From: an uncultured Spirochaetaceae bacterium
GTDB taxonomy: Bacteria > Spirochaetota > Spirochaetia > Sphaerochaetales > Sphaerochaetaceae
Assembly (NCBI GenBank): GCA_900315435.1
Contig: OMYY01000013.1
Location: forward strand, 1-64,000
DNA: 64,000 bases
Direction: 5' to 3'
Part shown: piece after piece, positions 34,002 through 43,410 of the stretch
Layout of the letters: each line of letters opens with the position of its first letter
Position numbering within the stretch: position 1 is the first letter of the stretch
The notes under the pieces: generated by a model
Told to the model about the DNA's origin: nothing
The model's input: the letters and a program-made list of their open reading frames with translations, nothing else
Databases searched by the model: none
Position numbers and translations under genes: made by a program

Positions 34002-35270
34002 TCAGACAAAACCCCGGCAAGTACGCCCGCCCCACTGGCGGCTATGGGACTGCTCCCGCTGTATCGTCGCCTCGAAGTCTGCCTTCGGGTCACAGTTCCG
34101 CTCGATGGCAAGGGCCGTCTGGCTGAGGCGCCTGATACACTCGCCCTTTTCCTTCCAGCCCAGTCTGGAACGATCTATGGCGTCGCCAAGAATACGGATC
34201 GATTCGTCATAGACCTTGGTCGGGACCGGAAACGGATGACCATCCTTACCCCCATGGGCAAAGGAGAAACGAGCCGGGTCGCAAAAGCGGCTCGGGGTTC
34301 CGAAGATCACTTCGCTGACCAACGTCAGGGACTGCAGGGTCCGCGGGCCGAGACCCGGGGTAAGCAAAAGGCTTTCGAAATCCTTCGGCTGGCTCTCATA
34401 TGCGGTTGCCAGCACCCCGCCGAGACGCTTCAAGTCCACATCATCCGCCATGACCTGGTGACGTCGGGGCATGACCAAGTCACGACCGGTCTCGATGACG
34501 ACCTGCTCGGAAGGAAGGGTTTCCGGAAACAGTTCCAGCTGGCCCTCCGGCACGGACACGTTTCGGGCCACAGCGCGGATTTCTTTCAGTGTCCGGTCAG
34601 GACGCTCCCCCGTGGAAAGCGCCAGGATCGAGGAGCGGGTCTGCGTAGCGGCCTTGTCGGTAAGGTTGAGGATCTTCCCCCTGTTCTCCCCCGTCACCGC
34701 CGTGTGAGGTTCCTCGACAAAAGAACGCAGCGAGGCAGAGCACCAGTGGTACCGCCTGGCAGTCTTGCTCTGGATGTTCATGCCCTGCTGGACCACAGCC
34801 CAGTCGCCCTCGTCGGTGACGATGAAGTTGTGCTGGTAAAGCTGGAAGCCATCCTGCACCGCCGCGCTGTCCACCTTGGCGCACAACCGGCTGGCACGGG
34901 CAAGGGACAGGCCGTCCAAACCGGTCGTCTCGCCATAGGAAACCAGTTCCTGCGGACTCTGGCGGGAATACGAGCCTCTACCGCCTGCCACATACAGGCC
35001 GAACTCGCGGCTGTGGGCGTTGATGCCGCGCTTGAGGGCATACATGACGCTCGTGGTGATTCCGCTGGAGTGCCAGTCCATGCCGAGCACCGCCCCCAGG
35101 CTCTGGAACCAGAGCGGGTCGGAAAGGCGCACCAGCACCTCCCGCTTGCCATACTCCATCAGCAAGGCCCTGACGATCTCGGTCCCCAGTTGCATCATCC
35201 GGTCGGCAAGCCATCGCGGCACCGTACCGGAATGCAGCGGCAAATCCGCATATCCCGTCCTCTTGATCAT
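34002..35270 (-). CDS. DUF763 family protein
   Basis: 422 residues. The start RTGYADLPLHSGTVPRWL and the central GDWAVVQQGMN, YHW and LSTGERPD-like segments match DUF763, a family found in archaea and scattered bacteria without an assigned function. LTPGLGPRTLQSLTLVSEVIFG has the look of a helix-hairpin-helix, which suggests DNA binding or a nuclease-related role (inference). No membrane segment. There is no ribosome binding site; a promoter -10 lies six bases before the ATG. Confidence 0.88.
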   Translation of the reverse strand: MIKRTGYADLPLHSGTVPRWLADRMMQLGTEIVRALLMEYGKREVLVRLSDPLWFQSLGAVLGMDWHSSGITTSVMYALKRGINAHSREFGLYVAGGRGSYSRQSPQELVSYGETTGLDGLSLARASRLCAKVDSAAVQDGFQLYQHNFIVTDEGDWAVVQQGMNIQSKTARRYHWCSASLRSFVEEPHTAVTGENRGKILNLTDKAATQTRSSILALSTGERPDRTLKEIRAVARNVSVPEGQLELFPETLPSEQVVIETGRDLVMPRRHQVMADDVDLKRLGGVLATAYESQPKDFESLLLTPGLGPRTLQSLTLVSEVIFGTPSRFCDPARFSFAHGGKDGHPFPVPTKVYDESIRILGDAIDRSRLGWKEKGECIRRLSQTALAIERNCDPKADFEATIQREQSHSRQWGGRTCRGFV

Positions 35271-35276
35271 GCAAAT

Positions 35277-35305
35277 ACGTTACACCTGTTACCAAGAATG
35301 GACAA
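35277..35305 (-). promoter_or_regulatory. Predicted leaderless DUF763 promoter
   Basis: Minus strand TTGTCC (35305-35300), spacer 17, TAACGT (35282-35277), six bases before the ATG at 35270. Confidence 0.5.
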
Positions 35306-35308
35306 CAC

Positions 35309-36193
35309 CTACCGTTCTTTCCACCCACTGACCACCATGCCTCCGATGGCGAGAACCGCACCGAGCAGAGAAAGAGGCGTCAGTCGTTCCTGCAGGAAGA
35401 GGCTGCTGGCAACCAGGGTCACGACCGGCGAGGCGTAAATGTAGAACGAGGCGTTCACCACCCCTGCATACTTCATGGCGAGATTCCAGGTGACGAAACA
35501 GATGCCGCTCGCAAGCCAGCCCAGAAAGAGGAGATGGCCGATGAAGGGCCAGCGCACAAGTTCTCCGAACCGCCATGGGGCAGGCTCAAACAGGTTGACC
35601 ACCAGGATTCCAATCAACGCGATCAGGAACATCACCCTCGTCGCCGGGAGCATGTCGTAGCCCCCACGTGTCACCCTGGTGGTGAAGAGCGAATAGAAGC
35701 CCCACATGACCGCCGCACCGAGCGCCATCACATCCCCTTTCGGGTTCAGGTGCAACACCTGGCTGCCATTGAAGGAAATCAGGACGATACCACAGATGGA
35801 AATCAGGAAACCGGCCAGATACTTCATCTTCAAAGGAGTACGGAAAGCAACCGAACAAATCAGGATAGTGAACATCGGGGCGGTACTGACGATGACGCTG
35901 GTATTGCTGGCATAGGTATAGGTCAGCGAGCTGTTTTCCAGAAAATAATACAGGAAGACACCGAAGAAACCCGCCCCTGCGAAGTCCAAGACATCCCGTC
36001 CCGACCGCACGTGCAGGCGATGGGGATGGATGACCCAAAGCAACAGGTAGCCAAGCAGAAACCGGCAGAAGAGCAGCTGCAGGGGAGACATGACCGCCAG
36101 CAGCCTTTTGCTCGAAACGAAGGTGACCCCCCAGACAAGACAGGTGAAGGCCGCCAGCAAGTTGCCGGCAGCCTTGCGCGTGGCTTCAGTCAT
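35309..36193 (-). CDS. EamA/DMT-family transporter
   Basis: 294 residues with ten membrane helices in two five-helix repeats, the DMT superfamily layout. WGVTFVSSKRLL in the first helix and the second repeat beginning near GAAVMWGFYSLF match the EamA domains. Exporter of amino acids or other metabolites; substrate unknown. Its start overlaps the end of the aminotransferase gene by eight bases, which may hint at amino-acid export. Confidence 0.92.
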   Translation of the reverse strand: MTEATRKAAGNLLAAFTCLVWGVTFVSSKRLLAVMSPLQLLFCRFLLGYLLLWVIHPHRLHVRSGRDVLDFAGAGFFGVFLYYFLENSSLTYTYASNTSVIVSTAPMFTILICSVAFRTPLKMKYLAGFLISICGIVLISFNGSQVLHLNPKGDVMALGAAVMWGFYSLFTTRVTRGGYDMLPATRVMFLIALIGILVVNLFEPAPWRFGELVRWPFIGHLLFLGWLASGICFVTWNLAMKYAGVVNASFYIYASPVVTLVASSLFLQERLTPLSLLGAVLAIGGMVVSGWKER

Positions 36194-37391
36194 GCATCAT
36201 CCGCCTGCGGTAGGCCTTCAGGCCGGCAGCAAGGCATTTCAAGGAATGGCGGAGGTCATTGGGATTGATCACATAGGCAAGCCTCACCTGCCGGGTCCCC
36301 AACTCCTTGTGGACATAGAAGTCGGCGCAGGGGGCGACCATCACCGTCTCGCCATCCAGGTTGAAATCCTTCAGCATGAAGATGGCGAACTGCTCTGCAT
36401 CATCGACCGGAAGTTCCGCCACCAGGTAAAATGCTCCCTTCGGGGTGTTGCACTTCACCCCATCGATGTCGTGCAACCCGCGGACCAGCACGTTGCGTCG
36501 CTCCTGGTACTCCTTCTTCACCTCGGCGATATAGGTTGTCTCGTCGGCCCGGAGCGCGGCCAAAGCGGCATGCTGCTCGATATCGGGCGGGCAGAGCCGG
36601 GCCTGGCAGAGTTTCAGGACGCCACCGAGGAACTCCTTGTTCTTGGTGACGATGGCTCCGACACGGCTGCCACACATCGAGAAACGCTTGCTGAAGGAAT
36701 CGATGCAGACGACGCGGTCGGCATACTCGGGGAAGCTCAGCACGCTGACGAAGTTCTTGCCGTCGTAGCAGAACTCGCGGTAGACCTCGTCGACAATCAG
36801 GAAAATGTCGTGCTTCCTCACCAGCTTGAGCAACTGGAGCAGCTCCTCCCTCGTATAGACATGACCGGTCGGGTTGTTCGGATTGCACAGCAGGATCGCA
36901 CCGGTCTTGCGGGTAATCTTGCTCTCGAAATCGTCGATGGTCGGCAACACGAAACCGTCGTCCATGCGGCTGGTCACAGGCACCAGGTTGACCATCGCGA
37001 CGTTGGCGAACGAAGCGACGTTGGTGTAGTACGGCTCGGGAATGATGACTTCGTCATAGGGGTCGCAGACCGTCATGAAGGAGAATTGGATCGCCTCGGA
37101 GCCACCGGTGGTGATCAGGATGTCCTCCGGATCAACCTGGCAGTTGTAGCCTTTGTAGTATTCACTCAACGCTTCACGTAATTCGGGAAGGCCTTCGCTC
37201 GGGCCATAGGCGATTGTCTTGGCCGAATAGTCCTGGACCGCTTTCAAGGCAGGTTCGGGAGTCTTGATGTCGGGCTGGCCGATATTCAGGTGATAGACCT
37301 TGATACCCTTGGCTGCCGCTTCACGGGCATACGGGCTGAGTCTGCGAATGGGGGAACACTGAAAACCGTCGATACGATGAGACATTTGCAT
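36186..37391 (-). CDS. Aspartate aminotransferase-like PLP enzyme (class I/II)
   Basis: 401 residues. Fold type I aminotransferase: NIGQPDIKTPEPAL, NPNNPTGHVYT, IVDEVYREF, DSFSKRFSMCGSRVGA with the PLP lysine, and the substrate-carboxylate Arg near RLAYV. Probably transaminates aspartate, tyrosine or alanine with 2-oxoglutarate. AAGGAG lies nine bases before the ATG at 37391; a second ATG at 37385 is also possible. Upstream, 105 bases separate it from prs, with imperfect GC-rich stems but no clear terminator. Confidence 0.94.
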   Translation of the reverse strand: MQMSHRIDGFQCSPIRRLSPYAREAAAKGIKVYHLNIGQPDIKTPEPALKAVQDYSAKTIAYGPSEGLPELREALSEYYKGYNCQVDPEDILITTGGSEAIQFSFMTVCDPYDEVIIPEPYYTNVASFANVAMVNLVPVTSRMDDGFVLPTIDDFESKITRKTGAILLCNPNNPTGHVYTREELLQLLKLVRKHDIFLIVDEVYREFCYDGKNFVSVLSFPEYADRVVCIDSFSKRFSMCGSRVGAIVTKNKEFLGGVLKLCQARLCPPDIEQHAALAALRADETTYIAEVKKEYQERRNVLVRGLHDIDGVKCNTPKGAFYLVAELPVDDAEQFAIFMLKDFNLDGETVMVAPCADFYVHKELGTRQVRLAYVINPNDLRHSLKCLAAGLKAYRRRMMHD

Positions 37392-37496
37392 AGGATGGCA
37401 CTCCTTGAGTAGCTATGGCGGGCCAGCAAGGGCAGCCCCTCTCCGAAAGGCCACCCCTGTTTCTGGCTGAGTCCCGGTACCGCGTTGACTGTTCGT

Positions 37497-38804
37497 CTAT
37501 GCGCGGACCGGGTCCGTAGCCGCCGCAGCCTCAGTCGCGGACGCAGGAAGATCCTCGTCCTTGATGCCCTGGCTATTGTTGATGAGGATCTGGATGAACT
37601 TGCGGTTGTCCAGAAGCGGACTGATCGAGCGTCCATGGTGCAGACGGTTGATGATGCGGGCGAAGAGCTCGGTCACATCGGCCTGCACGAACCACTCCTT
37701 ATCCAGCAGGTCATGCCCGTGGCAGACGGCATTGGTACCGATGATACGGTAGAAGACGCCCTCCTTGTAGGCCGCGTCAAAGGTGTCGACAGCCCCGCAG
37801 TTGAAGAACGGAAGGCTGATCATGCAGATGATCCGCTTGGCACCCAGCCGCTTCAGCTCACGCATCGCCATCAGCATCGTGCCTCCGGTGGCGATCATGT
37901 CATCCGCCATCAGGACCGTCTTTCCTTTCACATCTCCAAGCAGGTTGATCGACTTGATGTTGGTGTTCTTGGCGTTGGTGCTCACCTGCGAGTAGTCGCG
38001 CACCTTGTACAGCATGGCAAGCGGGCGATGGAGCGCCTGGGCATAGAACTTGTTGCGGCTGACGGCACCGGTATCCGGGGAGACGACCACCAGGTCGGGG
38101 TCGTTGAAATCGATGATCTTGTGCAGCGCGATCAGGGTCTGGTAGGAACCATGGAGGTTCTCCAACCTGATATGACTGAAGCTGTTCTCGATCTCACGGC
38201 TGTGGATGTCGAGGGTGATGATGCGGTCGACATCCAGCATCTCGCACATATGGCCGAACATGCTGGCGGTAAGAGCCTCGCGGCTCGCTTTCTTGTGCTG
38301 GCGGGCATACGGATAGGTCGGGAGGACCAAGGTGATCGAGTCGGCACCGGCAAGATGGACGGCGTTGATCGTGGTGAAGAGGAACATCAAATGGTCGTTG
38401 ACCGACAACTTGATCGGCTCATCGGCTCCGGCGACCGCGACAGGTTCCTCGTTTGCCATGTCGTAGATGATGTAGACACGCAGCCCCCGGACAGGATCAA
38501 GCAGCTCCGCCTTCTCCTCTCCATTGGCGAACCTGGTATACTTCACCTTGACGGTGAAATCAGGAACCTGGAAGCTGGTCGGGCATTTTGCCTTCGGAAT
38601 ACTCTTGCTGTCCAAATCGTCGATCAGGGTGACCGCCTTCAGTACCTCCTCTTCCGACATCCCATGGCGTTTCGCCAGCGCGGAAGAGAGCTTCTCATAG
38701 CGTTCCACATACAATCGGCGCAGATGCTTGACGATCTTGCTCGTGAAATACTCACTGCCAGGACCGGCAATTACCCCAAGCTTGTGCGGCTTTACGATAC
38801 TCAT
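37497..38804 (-). CDS. prs: Ribose-phosphate pyrophosphokinase, long form
   Basis: 435 residues against about 315 for typical Prs. Makes PRPP from ribose 5-phosphate and ATP. Conserved parts: GVIAGPGSEYF, FANGEEKAEL, LPTYPYARQHKK, ITLDIHSREIENSF, VVSPDTGAVSRN, and the PRPP loop VLMADDMIATGGTM. About 60 residues are inserted between the N-terminal strand and FANGEE (RRLYVERYEKLSSALAKRHG onward), and the C-terminus is extended. GAGG lies eight bases before the ATG at 38804. The 5' leader contains a small GTAGG/CCTAC hairpin. Confidence 0.93.
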   Translation of the reverse strand: MSIVKPHKLGVIAGPGSEYFTSKIVKHLRRLYVERYEKLSSALAKRHGMSEEEVLKAVTLIDDLDSKSIPKAKCPTSFQVPDFTVKVKYTRFANGEEKAELLDPVRGLRVYIIYDMANEEPVAVAGADEPIKLSVNDHLMFLFTTINAVHLAGADSITLVLPTYPYARQHKKASREALTASMFGHMCEMLDVDRIITLDIHSREIENSFSHIRLENLHGSYQTLIALHKIIDFNDPDLVVVSPDTGAVSRNKFYAQALHRPLAMLYKVRDYSQVSTNAKNTNIKSINLLGDVKGKTVLMADDMIATGGTMLMAMRELKRLGAKRIICMISLPFFNCGAVDTFDAAYKEGVFYRIIGTNAVCHGHDLLDKEWFVQADVTELFARIINRLHHGRSISPLLDNRKFIQILINNSQGIKDEDLPASATEAAAATDPVRA

Positions 38805-38903
38805 CTCGCTGTCCTCTTTTCGGTGACGGTGTATCACCGTGTATTGTTAGTAGGTCTTCGTAGCCTACTGCAAAAAAAACCGTTTTGCTAGAGGGGAAGG
38901 AGT

Positions 38904-40280
38904 TTACAACTCGATGGTGTCCACCCCTTCGAGCCCCGAAAGATGCTCATAGGCGTCATGGACCAGCTGTTCCTTCTCCTTGACCAGGCCTTCCATCAGA
39001 CAGGCGTCTTTCATCGTCGCGTCCAACAGCAAGTTGCCTGGGGCACCGATGCTGGTGCGGCTCTTCAGGGCGGCCGTGATATCCTCGGGAACCTTGACCA
39101 TCTCCAAGTGCAGGCCGACGTCCTTGTAGGCGTCGCGGAAGGTCTCACCATTCCTGACCCGCTGGAAGACCAAGTCGGTGGCGTACAGGAGCGAGTTGCA
39201 GGCGCCCTTCAGCTTGTCTTCGTGGACCTCAAGCTGGCTGACCATGCGCGCCATGATGGCGACCAGCAGCCACGTGGTCGATGCGCCCTCGATCAACGGA
39301 GCCTTGGTGTCCTGGAAATCCCGGTTGTAGCCGGAAGGGAGCGCCCTGACCAACGCCTTGACGGTTGCCGCGTCCCCATCGACAATCGCGCTGCGGCTGC
39401 GGGCCAGCTCCAAACCGTCAGGATTCTTTTTCTGGGGCATGATCGAACTGCCGGTGGTCAGCTCCTTCGGCAATGAGAAATAGCCCAATTCGGGCAGGGT
39501 GAAGAGCATCAGGTCCTGCGCCAGCTTGCTGATGGTCAAGGCGATATAGTCGCAGTGGTCAAGCAACATCCCTTCGAACTTGCCCCGGCTATCCACCGAG
39601 TAGAGGACATTGCGTTGCGGGCCTTTGAAACCCAACAGGCCCGCCGTGTAGGCGCGGTCCAGCGGCAACGGGACGCCGTAGCTGGCGGCCGCCCCCAGCG
39701 GACTATGGTCCAAAAGGCCTTCCAGGTCGAGCAACAGGCCGGTCTCATCAATCAGCTCCTCGGCAAAGCTGGCGGCCCAGGTACCCACCGACGAGGGCAT
39801 GGCGATCTGCATGTGGGTACGTCCCGGCATCGGTGTGAACTCGTAGCGCTTGGCGAACGCAAGGAGTTCCTTGGCGAAGGAAAGCGTCTCCCCGGCAAGG
39901 CGCAGCGCATAGTCGCGCATCCACAGGCGCAAGGCAACCTGCACCTGGTCGTTGCGGCTGCGGCCGGTATGGATCTTCTTACCGACGTCGCCGTAGCGTT
40001 CGGTCAGGAAGTTCTCGATCGCCGTATGGCAGTCCTCGTCGCTTCTCTGGATCGGGAAGTCATGCCTCTGGCGCAACCTGATCACCTCGCGGAGCCCCTC
40101 CATCAGCGTCTCCCCTTCCTCTTGGGTCAACAACCCGATTTTCACCAGACCTTTCATGTGTGCCATGGAAGCAAGCGCGTCACTGATGACCAGATGCTGG
40201 TCGAGAAGATAATCACTGCCGACGGTGAATTTCTCCATCAGCGTATCCAGCGAGTAGTTTTTCTGCCACAATTTCGCCAT
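38904..40280 (-). CDS. argH: Argininosuccinate lyase
   Basis: 458 residues. Last step of arginine synthesis: argininosuccinate to arginine and fumarate. Fumarase-superfamily signature GSSIMPQKKNPDGLEL with the flexible catalytic-Ser loop, HTGRSRNDQVQ, and PGRTHMQIAMP. GCGGAG lies seven bases before the ATG at 40280; a start at 40298 is possible but less likely. It stands alone here; argG and other arginine genes are not in the window. Confidence 0.96.
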   Translation of the reverse strand: MAKLWQKNYSLDTLMEKFTVGSDYLLDQHLVISDALASMAHMKGLVKIGLLTQEEGETLMEGLREVIRLRQRHDFPIQRSDEDCHTAIENFLTERYGDVGKKIHTGRSRNDQVQVALRLWMRDYALRLAGETLSFAKELLAFAKRYEFTPMPGRTHMQIAMPSSVGTWAASFAEELIDETGLLLDLEGLLDHSPLGAAASYGVPLPLDRAYTAGLLGFKGPQRNVLYSVDSRGKFEGMLLDHCDYIALTISKLAQDLMLFTLPELGYFSLPKELTTGSSIMPQKKNPDGLELARSRSAIVDGDAATVKALVRALPSGYNRDFQDTKAPLIEGASTTWLLVAIMARMVSQLEVHEDKLKGACNSLLYATDLVFQRVRNGETFRDAYKDVGLHLEMVKVPEDITAALKSRTSIGAPGNLLLDATMKDACLMEGLVKEKEQLVHDAYEHLSGLEGVDTIEL

Positions 40281-40365
40281 ATCGAATCTCCGCTGCATCC
40301 AGTGTATGGATTGGCTCCAGCGCGGTCAATCGACAAGAATGGCGGAAAAGACCGTATGGTAGGAT

Positions 40366-41256
40366 ATGAGACATTCCTATCTTGCCACTTTCCTGCTCTT
40401 TTTGGCCGGTTGCAACCCGCAAGCCACCCTCACCAACCTGGGGGACCTGCACGCCCCGTCCCTCGTCTCTGCGGTCATGACGGCTTCCGATAGCGCCCGG
40501 TTGGTATTCGACGAACCGCTTTCCCCCAACGGCTCGAGCGCAGAAAGTCCCATCGCCATCGCCAGCATGGCTGTCGAAGGGAACGAGCTGTACGTATACT
40601 TCCAGAAGGCGCTTCCGCTGGACCGGACCACCGTCCTGAACGGCCGGGTCAAGGACGGGCGTGGGAACAGCTGCAACTTCACCGTCCCCCTCTGGGGGAA
40701 AAACGAGCATCCTGCCACCTTGCTGATCAGCGAATGCACCACCAAGGGGACCAAAAGCCAGCCTGACCGGGTCGAGCTCCTGTGCGTCAAACCCGGCTCC
40801 CTCAGCGGACTGACAGTAGCGGACGGTCCCCCGGGATGGGGAAACGACCGATGCGTCCTTCCCGACGAGTACCTCTGGCCGGGAACCCGTATCGTCATCC
40901 AGTTCCAAACCGGAGACGAACAGCTTCCCTACCGCTCCAGCCTTGCAGGACTTGGTTCCAACAATGGCTGCATCGTCCTGCTGGGCGACCCATCGGCAAA
41001 CGCCGAGGTGCTGGACGCCCTGGTCTACAGCAACCGGCAGAGCGACCTGTACGGAGGCTGGGGAACCAGCTCCACCCAGAACGCCATCAAACGGCTTGTC
41101 GAGCTGGGTGGATGGGAAAGCGACTTGCCCTCCTCCGCCGTCGACTCCACCCACAGCACCTCGACCAGGAGCATGCAGCGTCTTGGCGAGACGGACACCG
41201 ATAGCGCCTCCGACTGGGTAATCGCTCCGACAGGAGGAGCCTCGTGGGGATATTAG
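40366..41256 (+). CDS. Lipoprotein with lamin-tail-like domain
   Basis: 296 residues. Signal peptide MRHSYLATFLLFLAGC with lipobox L-A-G-C. Residues about 120-270 resemble a lamin tail domain: ATLLISECTTKGT, RVELLCVKP then a beta-rich core, ending with the SMQR-x-x-x-TDTDSASDW element typical of LTDs. Likely sits on the cell surface or periplasmic face; role unknown. TATGGT lies five bases before the ATG, so the mRNA may be leaderless. Divergent from argH. Confidence 0.85.
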   Translation: MRHSYLATFLLFLAGCNPQATLTNLGDLHAPSLVSAVMTASDSARLVFDEPLSPNGSSAESPIAIASMAVEGNELYVYFQKALPLDRTTVLNGRVKDGRGNSCNFTVPLWGKNEHPATLLISECTTKGTKSQPDRVELLCVKPGSLSGLTVADGPPGWGNDRCVLPDEYLWPGTRIVIQFQTGDEQLPYRSSLAGLGSNNGCIVLLGDPSANAEVLDALVYSNRQSDLYGGWGTSSTQNAIKRLVELGGWESDLPSSAVDSTHSTSTRSMQRLGETDTDSASDWVIAPTGGASWGY

Positions 41257-41276
41257 GAAAGCCGCATGTCTCCACG

Positions 41277-42101
41277 TCAGATGTGGGCTGCGATGAATTC
41301 CAGGATCGTCTGTTTCACGGAGTCCCGGAAAAACGGGTGGTCGGCGTGCTCCGCTCCTTCGACCAGCACCAAGTCGGAGGGCACCCCGGCCTTCTGCAAG
41401 GCAACATACAGTTCCTCGGATTGGCTGGAGGCGACCTGGCTGTCGCCCGTACCATGCACCAGCAGGATGGGTTTGGAGACTTTCGGGTCTACCGATTCTG
41501 CCAACACCGGGTAGGAGAAGGCGTCATACGGAATCTCCTGCTTCTCCGGGTCGAAGCCCAACGTCCGCACGTTGGTCACCGGGTACAGCCCCACCGCGCA
41601 GCAGACGCCGCTCGGATATTGGCCGTAGAGCCCGTTTCCATAGCGCTCCGACGCTCCGGACAGCCCGGACAGCACACTGAAATAGCCGCCGGCCGATTCT
41701 CCCATGATGGCGATCTCGTCGCTCTTGACGTGCAACGCCTTCGCGTTGGCCCGGATATAGCGGATGGCACAGGAAATCTGCTCCATCTGGGCCGGGAACC
41801 TGGTCTTGAAGGTGGTCCCGTACTCTACGCTCGCCACGACGAAACCGTGGCGGACGTAATACAGCAGTTCCGGCATCCAGACATTGCAGTCGACCTCACG
41901 GAAGGACCCCCCTGCCAGGAATACCAGGCAGGGGTAGTCGGTGACCGTATCGTCATACGAGAAATGGCTTCGCGGCCGCATCACCGACAGGTGCAGCGGC
42001 TGGCTTGCGGCCCCGCACCAGAAGCTCGTCTGCATGTAGACAATTCCCGTCGTCAGGAGCACCACCGGATGGTCGCTTCCTCCAGAAAGAACCGTACGCA
42101 T
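41277..42101 (-). CDS. Alpha/beta-hydrolase (acyl esterase-like)
   Basis: 274 residues. Hormone-sensitive-lipase/carboxylesterase type: oxyanion motif FLAGGSFREV, nucleophile elbow IMGESAGGYF (Ser), acid in LVHGTGDSQV, catalytic His in GAEHADHPF. No signal peptide. It starts eight bases after the stop of the phosphodiesterase gene and belongs to the same operon as the ABC importer, so it may deacylate an imported ester. Confidence 0.9.
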   Translation of the reverse strand: MRTVLSGGSDHPVVLLTTGIVYMQTSFWCGAASQPLHLSVMRPRSHFSYDDTVTDYPCLVFLAGGSFREVDCNVWMPELLYYVRHGFVVASVEYGTTFKTRFPAQMEQISCAIRYIRANAKALHVKSDEIAIMGESAGGYFSVLSGLSGASERYGNGLYGQYPSGVCCAVGLYPVTNVRTLGFDPEKQEIPYDAFSYPVLAESVDPKVSKPILLVHGTGDSQVASSQSEELYVALQKAGVPSDLVLVEGAEHADHPFFRDSVKQTILEFIAAHI

Positions 42102-42109
42102 GATTCCCC

Positions 42110-43402
42110 CTACCGGAGCAATTCGTCCATCGCCTTTCCGTCGATATCGTCGGGCATCTCGAATCCCAGCGCATTGGCGAAGGTGGGAGCCTCGTCGACG
42201 ATCGGATGGACACCGGTCCGGAATCCTTCCTTGAACGCAGGTCCCTTGGCGAGGAAGACCGGCTGGGGTCCTTTGTCCGGCAGATAGCCATGGGTGGCAT
42301 GCCCGGTCCGGTAATCGCTCGTGTCGAAAGACCGCACCAATGGGGGCAGCCAGCTGTCTGCAAAAGAGGTATATCCGTCGGTTTCCAGCACAAAGGAGAA
42401 ATCACCGCCCAACCGCTCCTCACGCCGCGATTCCTCTTCCGTGTAGACGTGGCTGATACCGTAGACACCCTCGGCGCACAGGCCGTCCAGCAGATCTTTC
42501 GTCTTCTGCCAGACCCGCTTGTCCGCAGGATCCTTCAGATAGACAAGGGCGGAAGCACCACCGCTGAGGACGTAGGCGTCCCAGTCCTTGATCTCTCCCT
42601 TTTCGTCCAACCGGATCAGTCCCGCCTGCACCAGTTTCACGTTCAGGCAGAGGTTGCGCACCACGTCGATCTGCCCGTGGTCGCTGATCAGGCAGAGGTT
42701 GGTCGACTCCAGAAGTCCGGCCCGCTCCACCGCGTCCATGATGATGCCGATGAAGCGGTCCGTCTCGATGACACCAGCGTCCACCTGCGGAGTGAAGACA
42801 CCCGTATGGTGGCGGTAGGCGTCGATATTGGCGGGATGGATCGCCAGCAAATCAGGCTGGAACTGCGTGACGATGTCGGCAGCGACATGGATCAGAAATT
42901 CGTCGCAACCCGGATGGACCCGGTTGGTCAGAATCGGCTCGTACCGGTCGATGATCGAGAGCACCTCGGGCGAGGAACCCATCCGCTTGAACGCCTCATG
43001 GACCGTGTCCTCAGGCCCCTGGGGCCAGTACTCATCGCACAGCCAGTCGATATGCTCGTGGTTGCCGGTCACCGGCCAGAAGACCGCGGCGGTGGTACAT
43101 CCCGCTTTCTTGGCCATGTCGAAGATATCGGGACGCCTGACATGCTTGTGGTCCCACGCCCAAGGCTGCTTGTGCAGTCCGACCGTGAAGTCCAAATTCC
43201 CATAGATGCCGTGTTTGTCCGGGTAGCATCCCGTCACCACGGAGGTGTGCACGGGATAGGTGATGGTCGGATAGATGGTCTTGATGTGGTCGCACTCCAC
43301 CCCTCCGGCCAAGTACTTCTTGTAGTTCGGTAACGTTTTCAACAAGGAAAGGTCTTCCGTGACCATTGCGTCCGCGGAAAGAATGATGAGTTTTTGTTTC
43401 AT
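42110..43402 (-). CDS. Type I phosphodiesterase/nucleotide pyrophosphatase family enzyme
   Basis: 430 residues. Alkaline-phosphatase superfamily: metal site LSADAMVTED, nucleophile Thr in YPTITYPVHTSVVTGCYPD, later metal ligands in ISDHGQID and HATHGYLPD. Cleaves phosphodiesters or phosphomonoesters. There is no signal peptide, so it should act on an imported substrate. It follows the two permease genes with eight bases between. With a Ugp-like binding protein at the head of the operon, a glycerophosphodiester-type substrate is a reasonable inference. Confidence 0.9.
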   Translation of the reverse strand: MKQKLIILSADAMVTEDLSLLKTLPNYKKYLAGGVECDHIKTIYPTITYPVHTSVVTGCYPDKHGIYGNLDFTVGLHKQPWAWDHKHVRRPDIFDMAKKAGCTTAAVFWPVTGNHEHIDWLCDEYWPQGPEDTVHEAFKRMGSSPEVLSIIDRYEPILTNRVHPGCDEFLIHVAADIVTQFQPDLLAIHPANIDAYRHHTGVFTPQVDAGVIETDRFIGIIMDAVERAGLLESTNLCLISDHGQIDVVRNLCLNVKLVQAGLIRLDEKGEIKDWDAYVLSGGASALVYLKDPADKRVWQKTKDLLDGLCAEGVYGISHVYTEEESRREERLGGDFSFVLETDGYTSFADSWLPPLVRSFDTSDYRTGHATHGYLPDKGPQPVFLAKGPAFKEGFRTGVHPIVDEAPTFANALGFEMPDDIDGKAMDELLR

Positions 43403-43410
43403 GATGCAAC

